A DNA stretch of 64,000 bases, from positions 124,001-188,000 of the forward strand of contig JBJETR010000072.1 of assembly GCA_051883415.1 (NCBI GenBank), in the 5' to 3' direction. Every line of letters starts with the position of its first letter. The stretch's first letter is position 1. The notes under the pieces are model-generated. The model made no database searches, was not told where the DNA came from, and saw nothing but the letters and a program-made list of their open reading frames with translations. Made by a program: the position numbers and the translations under genes. The stretch is from HGM11368 sp051883415 (GTDB lineage: Bacteria > Bacillota > Clostridia > Christensenellales > UBA3700). Shown here one piece after another: positions 8,430-16,103 of the stretch.

Positions 8430-9113
8430 TTATTTGCCTAGAATCATTGCGGTGAGGTCCACAGGATCAACGATTTTGCCGTCCTTGTATACTCTCATAT
8501 TGCCCGAAGCGATTTCGTCAATGAGGATAACTTCGTCGTTGTTGTAACCGAACTCAAATTTGATATCCCACAACTCGAGTCCCTTCTTGGCTAGCTCGTC
8601 AGCTACGATTTTGGTGATAGCCAAAGTTTGCTCTTTCATACTGTCGAACATCTTTTGGTCCATAATGCCAAGCACTGCCAAGCCTTCGCTGGTGACGAGC
8701 GGATCACCCTTAGCGTCGTTCTTGAAAGTAGTCTCTACGTAACCACCCTCAATCTTGGTGCCGTCCTCGATATAGTCGCCGTATCTACGTACAAAACTTC
8801 CCGTTGCTACGAGTCTGCAAATAACCTCGAGTCCTTTGCCAAACACGGTTGCAGGCAACACTTCCATAGTGGCGTTGTCAATATCTGCACTCACGTAGTG
8901 AGTCTTGATACCTGCTTTTTTCAAAATTTCAAAGAACATAATAGACACTTCGAGATTGGCTTTGCCAATGCCTTCGATAGTAAGCCCAACGGTGTTCTCA
9001 CCCGGATCGAACACACCGTCTTTTCCCGTGCAATCGTCTTTAAATTTGAGCAAATAATTGCCATTGTCCAAAGCAAATACGTCTTTCGTCTTACCTGTGT
9101 AAATCTTTTTCAT
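8430..9113 (-). CDS. purC: Phosphoribosylaminoimidazole-succinocarboxamide synthase
   Basis: PurC joins aspartate to CAIR using ATP in purine biosynthesis. I place the start at 9113 (MKKIYTGKTK), 6 nt after an AAGGAG site; the longer frame adds 15 unrelated residues. The resulting 227 residues match the family length. Family segments visible are the N-terminal YTGKTKDVF, the substrate loop around VCRLVATGSFVRRYG, VETTFKNDAKGDP, and the C-terminal LIDEIASGNMRVYKDGK (usually DEL.SPDS.RfW in other PurC). It stands alone here, away from other pur genes. A plausible TTGCCA/TATAAA promoter lies upstream; no purine riboswitch was recognised. Confidence 0.95.
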   Translation of the reverse strand: MKKIYTGKTKDVFALDNGNYLLKFKDDCTGKDGVFDPGENTVGLTIEGIGKANLEVSIMFFEILKKAGIKTHYVSADIDNATMEVLPATVFGKGLEVICRLVATGSFVRRYGDYIEDGTKIEGGYVETTFKNDAKGDPLVTSEGLAVLGIMDQKMFDSMKEQTLAITKIVADELAKKGLELWDIKFEFGYNNDEVILIDEIASGNMRVYKDGKIVDPVDLTAMILGK

Positions 9114-9259
9114 TTCTTTCTCCTTAAAGCTATGATTGTTTGGTCTTGCAACCGACACTTATTTTATACCACAAATCCTTACCTCTTGGCAAATTGATGA
9201 ATATAGTTTTTTGAAAAATTATTAGTATTATTATTAATATACGCTATCGCTTACACCAA

Positions 9260-9296
9260 CAAAAAAGTTGCACTTGCTATAATATTCAAGTGCAAC
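9260..9296 (-). terminator. Terminator after desulfoferrodoxin
   Basis: Minus-strand perfect 10-bp stem GTTGCACTTG/CAAGTGCAAC followed by six T. Confidence 0.9.
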
Positions 9297-9361
9297 GTAA
9301 CAGCAAGCCAACTCGACCGCTGTAGCAGTCTACGTGTCGGCAATATTTGCAATTATGCTCC

Positions 9362-9739
9362 TTAAGCCATAGGTAGTTTAGTCATCCACAAGCCGTGCAA
9401 GTTGCAATATGCGTATACCGCAATAGGCTTTTCGTCCACCAAAGAGAAGGTAACTTGCGGATATCCGCCGCATTTCTTTCGTTGAGCGCCCTTGGTCGTC
9501 TCCAAGCACACCCATTGGATATAGTGCTCTGGTGTCATAGGATGAGGCACAACGCCCACGTTGACTTTGACGAGATTGCCGTCAATGGTTACGTCGGGCA
9601 AATGTTTCTCTGCTCCGCTCTCTTCCTTACTTGCCACGAGCTGAGTCATAGGCTCTCCGCAACATTGCATCACTACGCCGGAATTGTTGATCATTCCAAC
9701 AAAATTGCCACACTTTTTGCAAATAAAAAACTTTTTCAT
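9362..9739 (-). CDS. dfx: Desulfoferrodoxin (2Fe superoxide reductase)
   Basis: It reduces superoxide to hydrogen peroxide without producing oxygen, an oxidative defence typical of anaerobes. The 125 residues contain both iron sites: the N-terminal FeCys4 centre (CKKCG at 7-11 and CC at 26-27) and the catalytic Fe(His)4Cys site with EKHLP, VPHPMTPEHYI and CNLHGLW. The Glu-Lys of EKH is the conserved lid pair. A strong AGGGGGAG ribosome site precedes the start. The leader is about 80 nt long, with a promoter at 9826-9853. It probably acts with the rubrerythrin at 37.7 kb and NADH-linked rubredoxin partners not seen here. Confidence 0.95.
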   Translation of the reverse strand: MKKFFICKKCGNFVGMINNSGVVMQCCGEPMTQLVASKEESGAEKHLPDVTIDGNLVKVNVGVVPHPMTPEHYIQWVCLETTKGAQRKKCGGYPQVTFSLVDEKPIAVYAYCNLHGLWMTKLPMA

Positions 9740-9825
9740 AAAAACTCCCCCTGTTTTTATTGAACGACTCCCCTTATAGCACCAAGATCGTGATGCAAAA
9801 GTTTGTCTATCATCTTATTGATTAT

Positions 9826-9853
9826 ATTATAGCACAATATAATATGTTGTCAA
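9826..9853 (-). promoter_or_regulatory. Promoter of desulfoferrodoxin
   Basis: Minus strand TTGACA (9848-9853), 16-nt spacer, TATAAT (9826-9831). No clear PerR or Fur box was recognised around it. Confidence 0.65.
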
Positions 9854-9960
9854 TATGCGACTTCGTTCGTTGTCAACACAAATTTTGCGACAAAATACGA
9901 CTTACCCAAGCCGATAGCGTATCACTTGATACAACCATATCCTCCAACTGCTAAGGTATC

Positions 9961-9988
9961 AAAAAAAGTAGGGCAACCCTACTTTTTT
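9961..9988 (-). terminator. Terminator after the transketolase operon
   Basis: Minus-strand stem AAAAAAGTAGGG/CCCTACTTTTTT with a 3-4 nt loop, 30 nt beyond the stop codon. Confidence 0.9.
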
Positions 9989-10016
9989 GTTATTTCTTAC
10001 GAGTTCGATAGACGAC

Positions 10017-10958
10017 CTACTTGTTTTTGAGTTTCATCACTTCTTTTGCCTTAGCGACGATGTCCTCGGCAGTCATCTTATATATTTGTTTGAGATATGG
10101 CAACTTGCCTACTTCGCCGAAGGTGTCAGGCACGCCTATTGGCAACACAGGAGTAGGCATGCTCGTAGCAAGCACTTCGGATACCGCACTAAAAAGTCCG
10201 CCGATGATATTGTGGTTCTCCGCAGTGACTGCACAACCCGTCTTGGCTACCGACTTGACGATTGTATCCTTGTCGATAGGTTTGATGGTATGTACGTTGA
10301 TAATCTCGGCGTCGATGCCCTCTGCCTTCAACAAATCCATTGCCTTGACAGTCTCTTGCACCATTATTCCCGTACAGAAAATCGTGACGTCCTTGCCCTC
10401 TTTGATAGTATCGGCTTTGAACAAATCGAACTTGTAGTCGTCGCCGAATACGTCGTCAATCTTTTTGCGGAAAAGTCTGATATATACCGTCTTGCCGAGA
10501 TTTGCTATGATTGGCAATGCTTGTTTGAGTTGCACGGTGTCGACAGGCTCGAAGATTACTATGCCCGATATGCTTCTGAGTACGCCGATATCTTCCATAC
10601 CCATGTGCGTTCCTCCGTTGATTTCCGCACAAATGCCGGGATCCGTACCTACGATAGTTATAGGTTGCTTAGCGTAGCAAGAAGACAATGTTATTTGGTC
10701 ACATACTCTACGAGAAACGAAAGGCGTAAACGAGGTGATAAACGGCTTGTATCCGTAACTTGCCATACCCGAAGCGATAGACACCATATTTTGTTCTGCG
10801 ATACCTACGTCAATGGCTCTGTCAGGGAAGTCCTTTCTAAGTCCCCAAGTGCCGCTTGCTTTGGCAAGGTCTGCATCGATAACCACGACCTTTGGATCTT
10901 TTTCCATCATCTCTTTGAGTTGCTGAGCCAAAACGGCTCTCATTTCCATATCCGCCAT
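10017..10958 (-). CDS. Transketolase, C-terminal subunit
   Basis: This 313-residue protein is the pyrimidine-binding and C-terminal half of a split transketolase. The pyrimidine domain carries DVGIAEQNMVSIASG with the conserved catalytic Glu of the thiamine diphosphate site, then SFTPFVSRRVCDQI. A C-terminal regulatory domain ends with GVPDTFGEVG. With the adjacent N-terminal subunit it moves two-carbon units between sugar phosphates in the pentose phosphate pathway. It starts 1 nt after the N-terminal subunit stop codon, ensuring equal production. Split transketolases are common in Clostridia and archaea. Confidence 0.95.
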   Translation of the reverse strand: MADMEMRAVLAQQLKEMMEKDPKVVVIDADLAKASGTWGLRKDFPDRAIDVGIAEQNMVSIASGMASYGYKPFITSFTPFVSRRVCDQITLSSCYAKQPITIVGTDPGICAEINGGTHMGMEDIGVLRSISGIVIFEPVDTVQLKQALPIIANLGKTVYIRLFRKKIDDVFGDDYKFDLFKADTIKEGKDVTIFCTGIMVQETVKAMDLLKAEGIDAEIINVHTIKPIDKDTIVKSVAKTGCAVTAENHNIIGGLFSAVSEVLATSMPTPVLPIGVPDTFGEVGKLPYLKQIYKMTAEDIVAKAKEVMKLKNK

Positions 10959-10959
10959 A

Positions 10960-11769
10960 TTACGCTCTCCTAATTTCTTCTATATATTTTTCGACGTCTT
11001 CCCAAAGCATCGGCATACTGTGGTTGCCGTAGCCCTTGTCTTCGATATATTTGACGCCCTTGCCCTTGATAGTGTTGGCGATAATCATAGTAGGTCTATC
11101 TTGGCAAGCCTTAGCGTTAGCGATAGCGTCGTCGATTTGGTCAAAGTCGTGTCCGTCGATAACGACCACGTTCCAACCAAAGCTCTCCCACTTCTTGTTG
11201 AGAGGCTCCAAAGAATTGACGTCGTCGGTGTTGCCGTCTATCTGCATCTTGTTGTAATCGGTAAAGGCAATGAGATTGTTGAGCTTGGCTTGTGCGGCGA
11301 ACATACCCGCCTCCCAAATCTGTCCTTCTTGACTCTCGCCGTCGCCGATAATAGCGTAGATATATGCGCCGTCCTTATCGAGCTTGCTTGCCAAAGCAAT
11401 GCCGACTGCACAGCTAAAGCCTTGTCCCAAAGAGCCTGTGGTCATATCTATACCAATGGTCTTGTTCATATCGCAGTGGCTAGGAAGATTGGTGCCCGAG
11501 TGGTTGAGAGTAAGAAGCTCCGCCTTGTCAAAATAACCTTTGTTGGCAAGAGTTGCGTAAACCGCAGGACCTGCGTGCCCCTTAGAACATACAAGTCTGT
11601 CTCTACCCGCCATGTGAGGATTGGTAGGATCGATATTCATGTGTTTGTAGTACAAACTGACCAAAATTTCTACAATAGACAGACAACCGCCGATGTGTCC
11701 TACGCCTATCGAAGCAATACACTTGCACGTGTCTTCTCTGATTATTTTGCAAATTTCTTCTCTTTGCAT
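10960..11769 (-). CDS. Transketolase, N-terminal subunit
   Basis: This 269-residue subunit holds the thiamine diphosphate-binding half of a split transketolase. Signatures are GHIGGCLSIVEIL near the N-terminus, SKGHAGPAVYA, TGSLGQGFS and the diphosphate/Mg2+ motif GDGESQEGQIWEA ending in the conserved Asn of DYNKMQIDG. An AAGGAG site lies 9 nt before the ATG. It is the first gene of a two-gene operon with the C-terminal subunit. The upstream region is shared with the divergent CDF exporter leader. Confidence 0.96.
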   Translation of the reverse strand: MQREEICKIIREDTCKCIASIGVGHIGGCLSIVEILVSLYYKHMNIDPTNPHMAGRDRLVCSKGHAGPAVYATLANKGYFDKAELLTLNHSGTNLPSHCDMNKTIGIDMTTGSLGQGFSCAVGIALASKLDKDGAYIYAIIGDGESQEGQIWEAGMFAAQAKLNNLIAFTDYNKMQIDGNTDDVNSLEPLNKKWESFGWNVVVIDGHDFDQIDDAIANAKACQDRPTMIIANTIKGKGVKYIEDKGYGNHSMPMLWEDVEKYIEEIRRA

Positions 11770-11925
11770 ATCCTGCTCCTTTGGTACAGATAAAAAAATT
11801 TGTCAAACCAAAAAGTATTCGACAAATTCCTCCTTTTTCTTATAAATCTATAATATTATATACCAAATATTTTGTCAAGCAAAGCAGTGCACCCAACCTA
11901 TATATCCGCACAAGTTTTTTGGTAC

Positions 11926-11954
11926 TTGACAAACTCTAACTCGTAGCATATAAT
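11926..11954 (+). promoter_or_regulatory. Consensus SigA promoter of the metal exporter
   Basis: TTGACA (11926-11931), exactly 17 nt, TATAAT (11949-11954): a perfect consensus promoter. It starts transcription about 25 nt before the NiCo riboswitch aptamer. Confidence 0.92.
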
Positions 11955-11985
11955 ATAGTAAACTCTTTGCACTGCATACAATCTA

Positions 11986-12070
11986 CAGTACAAACTGAGC
12001 AGACCGTGAATTATCATGGAGTCGGGTTACGTAAGTGACAGTGGAATTATCATCCACGGGACAGTAGTTG
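11986..12070 (+). ncRNA. NiCo (czcD) riboswitch aptamer
   Basis: The aptamer shows the class signatures ACTGAGCAG at its 5' side and GGGACAGT at its 3' side, around a four-way junction. P1 pairs 11991-11996 with 12063-12070 with a small bulge. P2 is CCGTG/CATGG (12004-12008 with 12015-12019). P3 is centred on GTCGGG with a GTAA loop (about 12021-12039). P4 is GTGGA/TCCAC (12041-12045 with 12053-12057). P2 and P4 carry almost the same loop (AATTATCA). The downstream gene is a CDF exporter, the classical partner of this RNA. NiCo riboswitches bind Co2+ and Ni2+ cooperatively, and Fe2+ has also been reported; binding turns the gene on. Confidence 0.93.
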
Positions 12071-12098
12071 CTATTACTGATTCGTGGGTGTTTTTTTA
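12051..12098 (+). terminator. Riboswitch-controlled terminator
   Basis: CATCCACG (12051-12058) pairs with CGTGGGTG (12083-12090), followed by seven T. The 5' arm includes the 3' strand of aptamer P4 and the start of its CGGGACAG core, so terminator and folded aptamer exclude each other. Metal binding should therefore allow read-through. Confidence 0.9.
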
Positions 12099-12170
12099 TA
12101 CTTTTTTCGAAGTTATAACCAATACCCTCAATAAGTGATAAGAGTTATCTTATATTTGGAGGTAACGTAT

Positions 12171-13193
12171 ATGAGGAAAAACAAAAAGCTTACTAACGTC
12201 GACGGTATTGACAAACTTCAATTCCAAAAAATCGCCGGCAAAGTGTCGCTAGTGACAATTATCGGTAATATGGTGCTATCGGCACTCAAACTTATTGCCG
12301 GTATTATTGCCCATTCTAGCGCTATGGTAAGTGACGCCGTGCATTCGGCATCCGACGTGTTTAGTACTTTCGTGGTCATCATAGGTATAAGATTAGCGTC
12401 GAAAAAACCTGATAAGGAGCACCCTTACGGTCACGAGCGTATGGAATGCGTAGCGGCAATAGTCTTGGCTATAGTGCTCTTTATAACGGGCTTAGGAATA
12501 GGCATAGAAGCAATTAAAAACATAGCCGGTGGCAACTACGGCGACTTGCAAACTCCGGGTGTTTTGGCGCTCGTTGCTGCAATCGTGTCAATCGTCAGCA
12601 AGGAAGGGATGTATTGGTATACCAGACATTATGCCAAGAAGATTGATTCTAGTGCGCTTATGGCGGACGCTTGGCATCACCGTTCGGATATGTTCTCGTC
12701 TATAGGTGCGTTGATAGGTATCGCGGGCGCAAGACTAGGTTTCCCTATCATGGACTCAATCGCCAGCCTCGTCATCTTCTTGTTTATTGCCAAAGCCGCC
12801 TTCGATATTTTCAAAGACGCTATGGACAAAATGATAGACCGCTCTTGCGACGAAGAAACGGAAAAGCAAATAGCCGATTGTGTTGTCAAAAATCAAAACG
12901 TCAAAGGCATAGACCTATTGCACACTCGCATATTCGGCAACAAAATCTACGTTGACTTGGAGATACAAGTGGATGGCTCTTATACCTTGAAGCAGGCTCA
13001 CGGCATTGCCGAAACGGTGCACGACGATATCGAACGTAGCTTCCCTAAGATAAAACATATCTTGGTGCACGTAAATCCTGCAACCGAACAACTCTCCACT
13101 GCAAGTGATACGACGTTGATTGTCAACGAACAAATAGACACTACAACTGAGCAAGCCACACTTACCAACGACAAGCAGGAACAGTCAAAATAG
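12171..13193 (+). CDS. Cation diffusion facilitator (CDF) metal exporter
   Basis: This 340-residue membrane protein exports divalent metals from the cytoplasm by proton antiport. The start at 12171 follows a GGAGG site; a longer frame would begin 12 residues earlier inside the leader. About six membrane helices span residues 30-215. The paired metal-site motifs SDAVHSASD in helix 2 and ADAWHHRSD in helix 5 provide the H/D-x3-D residues typical of the family, and a C-terminal metallochaperone-like domain follows. The NiCo riboswitch upstream argues for Co2+/Ni2+ (or Fe2+) as substrate. A Thr/Gln-rich tail of about 35 residues ends the protein. Confidence 0.95.
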   Translation: MRKNKKLTNVDGIDKLQFQKIAGKVSLVTIIGNMVLSALKLIAGIIAHSSAMVSDAVHSASDVFSTFVVIIGIRLASKKPDKEHPYGHERMECVAAIVLAIVLFITGLGIGIEAIKNIAGGNYGDLQTPGVLALVAAIVSIVSKEGMYWYTRHYAKKIDSSALMADAWHHRSDMFSSIGALIGIAGARLGFPIMDSIASLVIFLFIAKAAFDIFKDAMDKMIDRSCDEETEKQIADCVVKNQNVKGIDLLHTRIFGNKIYVDLEIQVDGSYTLKQAHGIAETVHDDIERSFPKIKHILVHVNPATEQLSTASDTTLIVNEQIDTTTEQATLTNDKQEQSK

Positions 13194-13217
13194 AATACTT
13201 TAAACTCAATCAAAACA

Positions 13218-13249
13218 AAATGCCGAATGTTAATCATTCGGCATTTTTA
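13218..13249 (+). terminator. Bidirectional terminator between the CDF exporter and LMW phosphatase
   Basis: Stem AATGCCGAATG/CATTCGGCATT with a TTAAT loop, flanked by A and T runs on both sides, lying between two convergent genes. Confidence 0.9.
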
Positions 13250-13264
13250 TTGACACGTATTGAT

Positions 13265-13714
13265 TTATCGTGCAAAAATTTGCTCTATCAAAGCATTACA
13301 GCCAAGCTCAATATCCTCATACGTTGTTTCAAAATCGCCCGTGTACCAAGGATCGGCTACATCGCGGTCAATTCCCGCCCAATCGAGCAGCTTGGTTATC
13401 TTGCCTTGCGGATCACCGCCCAACATTCTATTGAGATTGGTGACGTTGTATCTGTCCATTGCAACTATATAGTCAAACTCGTCATAGTCTTGTTTCGTGA
13501 TTTGTCTTGCACGCTTGCCCGAATAGTCTATGCCAAGTCTATCGAGTATGGCTCTCGTGCCGTAATGCACTCCGCTACCTATCTCCTCTCTCGACGTAGC
13601 CGAAGACTCGACCAAAGCTTTTATATTTCTTTCTTCTAATTTCTTTTTGGTCACGAATTCCGCCATTGGCGAACGGCATATATTGCCGTGACATACAAAC
13701 ATAATTTTTTTCAA
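13265..13714 (-). CDS. Low-molecular-weight protein-tyrosine phosphatase
   Basis: This 149-residue cytoplasmic phosphatase has the N-terminal P-loop CHGNICRSP (C-x5-R-S) and a C-terminal DPWYTGDF segment carrying the general-acid Asp. It removes phosphate from tyrosine (or arginine) residues. The start is a TTG at 13714, 7 nt after an AGGAG site; the next ATG, four codons later, would cut into the conserved KKIMFVC strand. It is convergent with the CDF exporter. There is no kinase partner nearby, so the target is unknown. Confidence 0.95.
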   Translation of the reverse strand: MKKIMFVCHGNICRSPMAEFVTKKKLEERNIKALVESSATSREEIGSGVHYGTRAILDRLGIDYSGKRARQITKQDYDEFDYIVAMDRYNVTNLNRMLGGDPQGKITKLLDWAGIDRDVADPWYTGDFETTYEDIELGCNALIEQIFAR

Positions 13715-13769
13715 GACAAATCTCCTCTTAAGCGTTGTATTTTCAAATTTTGCAAGACTATATCGACAA

Positions 13770-14060
13770 CTATTCTACGATAACAGCCCTTGCGTCTACG
13801 CTATCTATTCTTTTGTGCATAATTGCTAGATATTCCTCCGAGGCAAAGCATGCGTCCAACGCCTGTCTAGAGGGGAATTTGATTATGATTACACGTTGAG
13901 GCTTCCTCTCGCTATGAAGCGAAGTTACCTTATCCGTTCTAACAAGATATTCTCCGCCATAGCTCTCTACGATAGGCTTTACCTCTCGTATATACTCGTC
14001 GTACGCACATCTTCCTTCTTTCTCGTCGATATAGGTATCAACGACAAAATAGCATTCCAT
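13770..14060 (-). CDS. DUF1330 family protein
   Basis: This 96-residue protein has the ferredoxin-like dimeric alpha-beta barrel pattern of DUF1330: YFVVDTYIDE, YDEYIREVKPIVESYGGEYLVR and VIIIKFPSRQALDACF. The family has no established reaction. It starts after an AGGAGG site and lies 2 nt downstream of the MBL hydrolase stop codon, so the two form an operon. Confidence 0.85.
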   Translation of the reverse strand: MECYFVVDTYIDEKEGRCAYDEYIREVKPIVESYGGEYLVRTDKVTSLHSERKPQRVIIIKFPSRQALDACFASEEYLAIMHKRIDSVDARAVIVE

Positions 14061-14062
14061 AA

Positions 14063-14872
14063 TTACTTCCTCCTACAACACTCAACCGTCGTTGCAAACA
14101 ACGGATTGGTCTTCCACATAGGAGCGTTCAAACGCTCGCAAACTCTTTCCACTACCTCGGACAGTTGTATTCCCGAGTCTATGCTAACCACGATGCTCTC
14201 CAACTCATTTATCAAATCTCTCGCATTAGCAATCTTTGACTTCATCTCGCTTTGAGAATAAATCTTATCCCACGCAGGATAGAAGGTAGTAATGTCGGAC
14301 AATTCTTCTATTCTATTAAGTGCACGTCTCGTTTGCTCTAGATTGACAAAGATAGGAATATCTCCTGCCACGGGCACGGTATCACCTATAAAAATCACGT
14401 CCCCTATACGATAAGAGAGTCCGTCGACGGAATGTCCCGCCGTTCCGATAACCTCAACGCAATCTTTTGGGGATAGAGGTATCGTATCCCCGTCCTTGAC
14501 AACGCAGTCCACCTTGGTAGACTTCCCTGCCAAATTATAAAAGTTGGGAATTGGTCGCTCTTTAAATTGTAAATCTATATCTTCTATCCAAGGACGCTCC
14601 CCTTCGCTTGCATATATTTTCGTACCGTATTTTTGCCTAAAATAATTGGCAGTACCGATATGGTCGGGATGAGCATGAGTTAAAAAGATAGCTTTCAACT
14701 GCGATGGCTGTCGTCCGCTCTCGAGTATAGTTTCTTCTATAATCTTCTCACTTCCCGCAACCCCGCTATCTATCAAATAGCATCCATCTTCATCGGACAA
14801 AAGATAAACGAAAACATATCTTTTGATAGCCTGCGTTACGAAAAAATCAATTTTTATCTGTTGTACTTTCAT
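14063..14872 (-). CDS. MBL-fold metallo-hydrolase
   Basis: This 269-residue protein has the metallo-beta-lactamase fold. The metal motif HAHPDHIGT (HxHxDH) is near residue 77. GTAGHSVDG supplies the next His, IFIGDTVPV the bridging Asp. It lacks a signal peptide and so is likely cytoplasmic. The family includes glyoxalase II-type thioesterases and lactonases; the exact substrate cannot be told. It is the first gene of an operon with the DUF1330 protein. Confidence 0.88.
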   Translation of the reverse strand: MKVQQIKIDFFVTQAIKRYVFVYLLSDEDGCYLIDSGVAGSEKIIEETILESGRQPSQLKAIFLTHAHPDHIGTANYFRQKYGTKIYASEGERPWIEDIDLQFKERPIPNFYNLAGKSTKVDCVVKDGDTIPLSPKDCVEVIGTAGHSVDGLSYRIGDVIFIGDTVPVAGDIPIFVNLEQTRRALNRIEELSDITTFYPAWDKIYSQSEMKSKIANARDLINELESIVVSIDSGIQLSEVVERVCERLNAPMWKTNPLFATTVECCRRK

Positions 14873-14983
14873 ATCGTCCTCACCCTATTCTTGCTAAATG
14901 CTCTCCTTGGTTCGCCAAGCTTTTTACAAAAATCACCTGCCATTCCGATACGGCAAATTCAAATACGCTACATGGTTATTTGA

Positions 14984-15012
14984 TTTTTGCCGACCTGTAT
15001 CGACTTTTTTGG
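14984..15012 (-). repeat. Copy of a degenerate intergenic motif
   Basis: On the minus strand this reads AAAAAAGTCGATACAGGTCG followed by GCAAAAA. It lies past the nagB terminator. Similar sequences follow nrdD and the AEC transporter gene. Confidence 0.45.
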
Positions 15013-15044
15013 TTTTTCTAACTGCCTAGTGTTTGGCTTTATTG

Positions 15045-15075
15045 GCAAAACTCACCGCACTTGGTATGCGGTGAG
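15045..15075 (-). terminator. Terminator after nagB
   Basis: Minus-strand stem CTCACCGCA/TGCGGTGAG followed by TTTTG, about 35 nt beyond the stop codon. Confidence 0.85.
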
Positions 15076-15108
15076 CTAAGTTGTTGCATTTGGTTGCCTA
15101 TCGCTATA

Positions 15109-15837
15109 TTAGTTCAAAAGGCTAGCAGCCGCTTCGTCTACCACTACTACCACGTCGGGATGATTTTGCAATACGCTGGCAGGACATGCCGTATCGACTT
15201 GACCTTGCACCATTGCTTTGACGGCGTTAGCTTTGCCTTGTCCGCTGGCAAGCACCAAAATCTTCTTAGCATTCATAATATTGGCGATACCCATAGTGAT
15301 TGCATGAGTTGGCACGTCTGCTATGCTATCAAAAAATCTTGCATTGTCGCTGCGAGTGCCTTCGTGAAGCTTGACAATATGAGTGGTACTGTCAAACGGA
15401 GTGCCAGGCTCGTTGAAGCCGATATGTCCGTTGCTACCTATACCAAGCACTTGCACGTCTTGTTGCATGGTTGCAAGCAGTGCCGTATAGTCGGCACACG
15501 CCTTATCGGGATCGCCCGTATTGCCGTCGGGCAAATTGACGTTCTCTTCCTCAATATCGATATGGTCGAAAAGATTGTCGTGCATAAAATAATAATAGCT
15601 TTGGTCGTGAGTCTTTGGCAATCCTACGTATTCGTCAAGATTGACGCTACGAGCATTCTTATAACTAACGTTGCCCGCCTCGTAATCGGCAACCATGTTT
15701 TTGTACATTCCGATAGGCGTAGAGCCCGTCGCCAATCCGAGTATTGCCTTGCCGAACGTATCTTGCATAACTTGTTTGATGACCTCGTAGGCTTTGGCAC
15801 TCATTTCCGTATAATTTTTGGTAACGATAACTTTCAT
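15109..15837 (-). CDS. nagB: Glucosamine-6-phosphate deaminase
   Basis: NagB converts glucosamine-6-phosphate to fructose-6-phosphate and ammonia in amino-sugar catabolism. The 242 residues match the short Firmicute form. Motifs are the phosphate-binding LATGSTPIGMY (about 35-45), NLDEYVGL with the catalytic Asp region, and LGIGSNGHIGFNEPG with the ring-opening His. An AAGGAG site precedes the ATG. It stands alone; nagA is not in the window. Confidence 0.97.
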   Translation of the reverse strand: MKVIVTKNYTEMSAKAYEVIKQVMQDTFGKAILGLATGSTPIGMYKNMVADYEAGNVSYKNARSVNLDEYVGLPKTHDQSYYYFMHDNLFDHIDIEEENVNLPDGNTGDPDKACADYTALLATMQQDVQVLGIGSNGHIGFNEPGTPFDSTTHIVKLHEGTRSDNARFFDSIADVPTHAITMGIANIMNAKKILVLASGQGKANAVKAMVQGQVDTACPASVLQNHPDVVVVVDEAAASLLN

Positions 15838-15867
15838 AATACTCTCCTTATTTGAGTTGCTGATATT

Positions 15868-15896
15868 AATATACGCATTATAAGCAAAAAAGTCAA
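15868..15896 (-). promoter_or_regulatory. Promoter of nagB
   Basis: Minus strand TTGACT (15891-15896), 17-nt spacer, TATATT (15868-15873). Confidence 0.65.
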
Positions 15897-16103
15897 TATT
15901 TTGAGAGTTTCAAAGCATAATTGAATATATCTTTTTTTTATAAAAATAGCGAAATCTTGCCGTTTTTGGGCAAAAAACAAAAAATTTGAAAAATTTGTTT
16001 GTTATATAGGTTGCATTATGTTATTATATAAAATAATTGCTAACATAGGTTTTGCTAGAGTTTTTGGCTCAAAAACTCACGCAACGGCAAACGGGAGACG
16101 GAT

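Noticed and set aside
9114..9361. Purine riboswitch or PurR box before purC
   Set aside because: No guanine-aptamer core or PurR palindrome was recognised; only a plausible SigA promoter.
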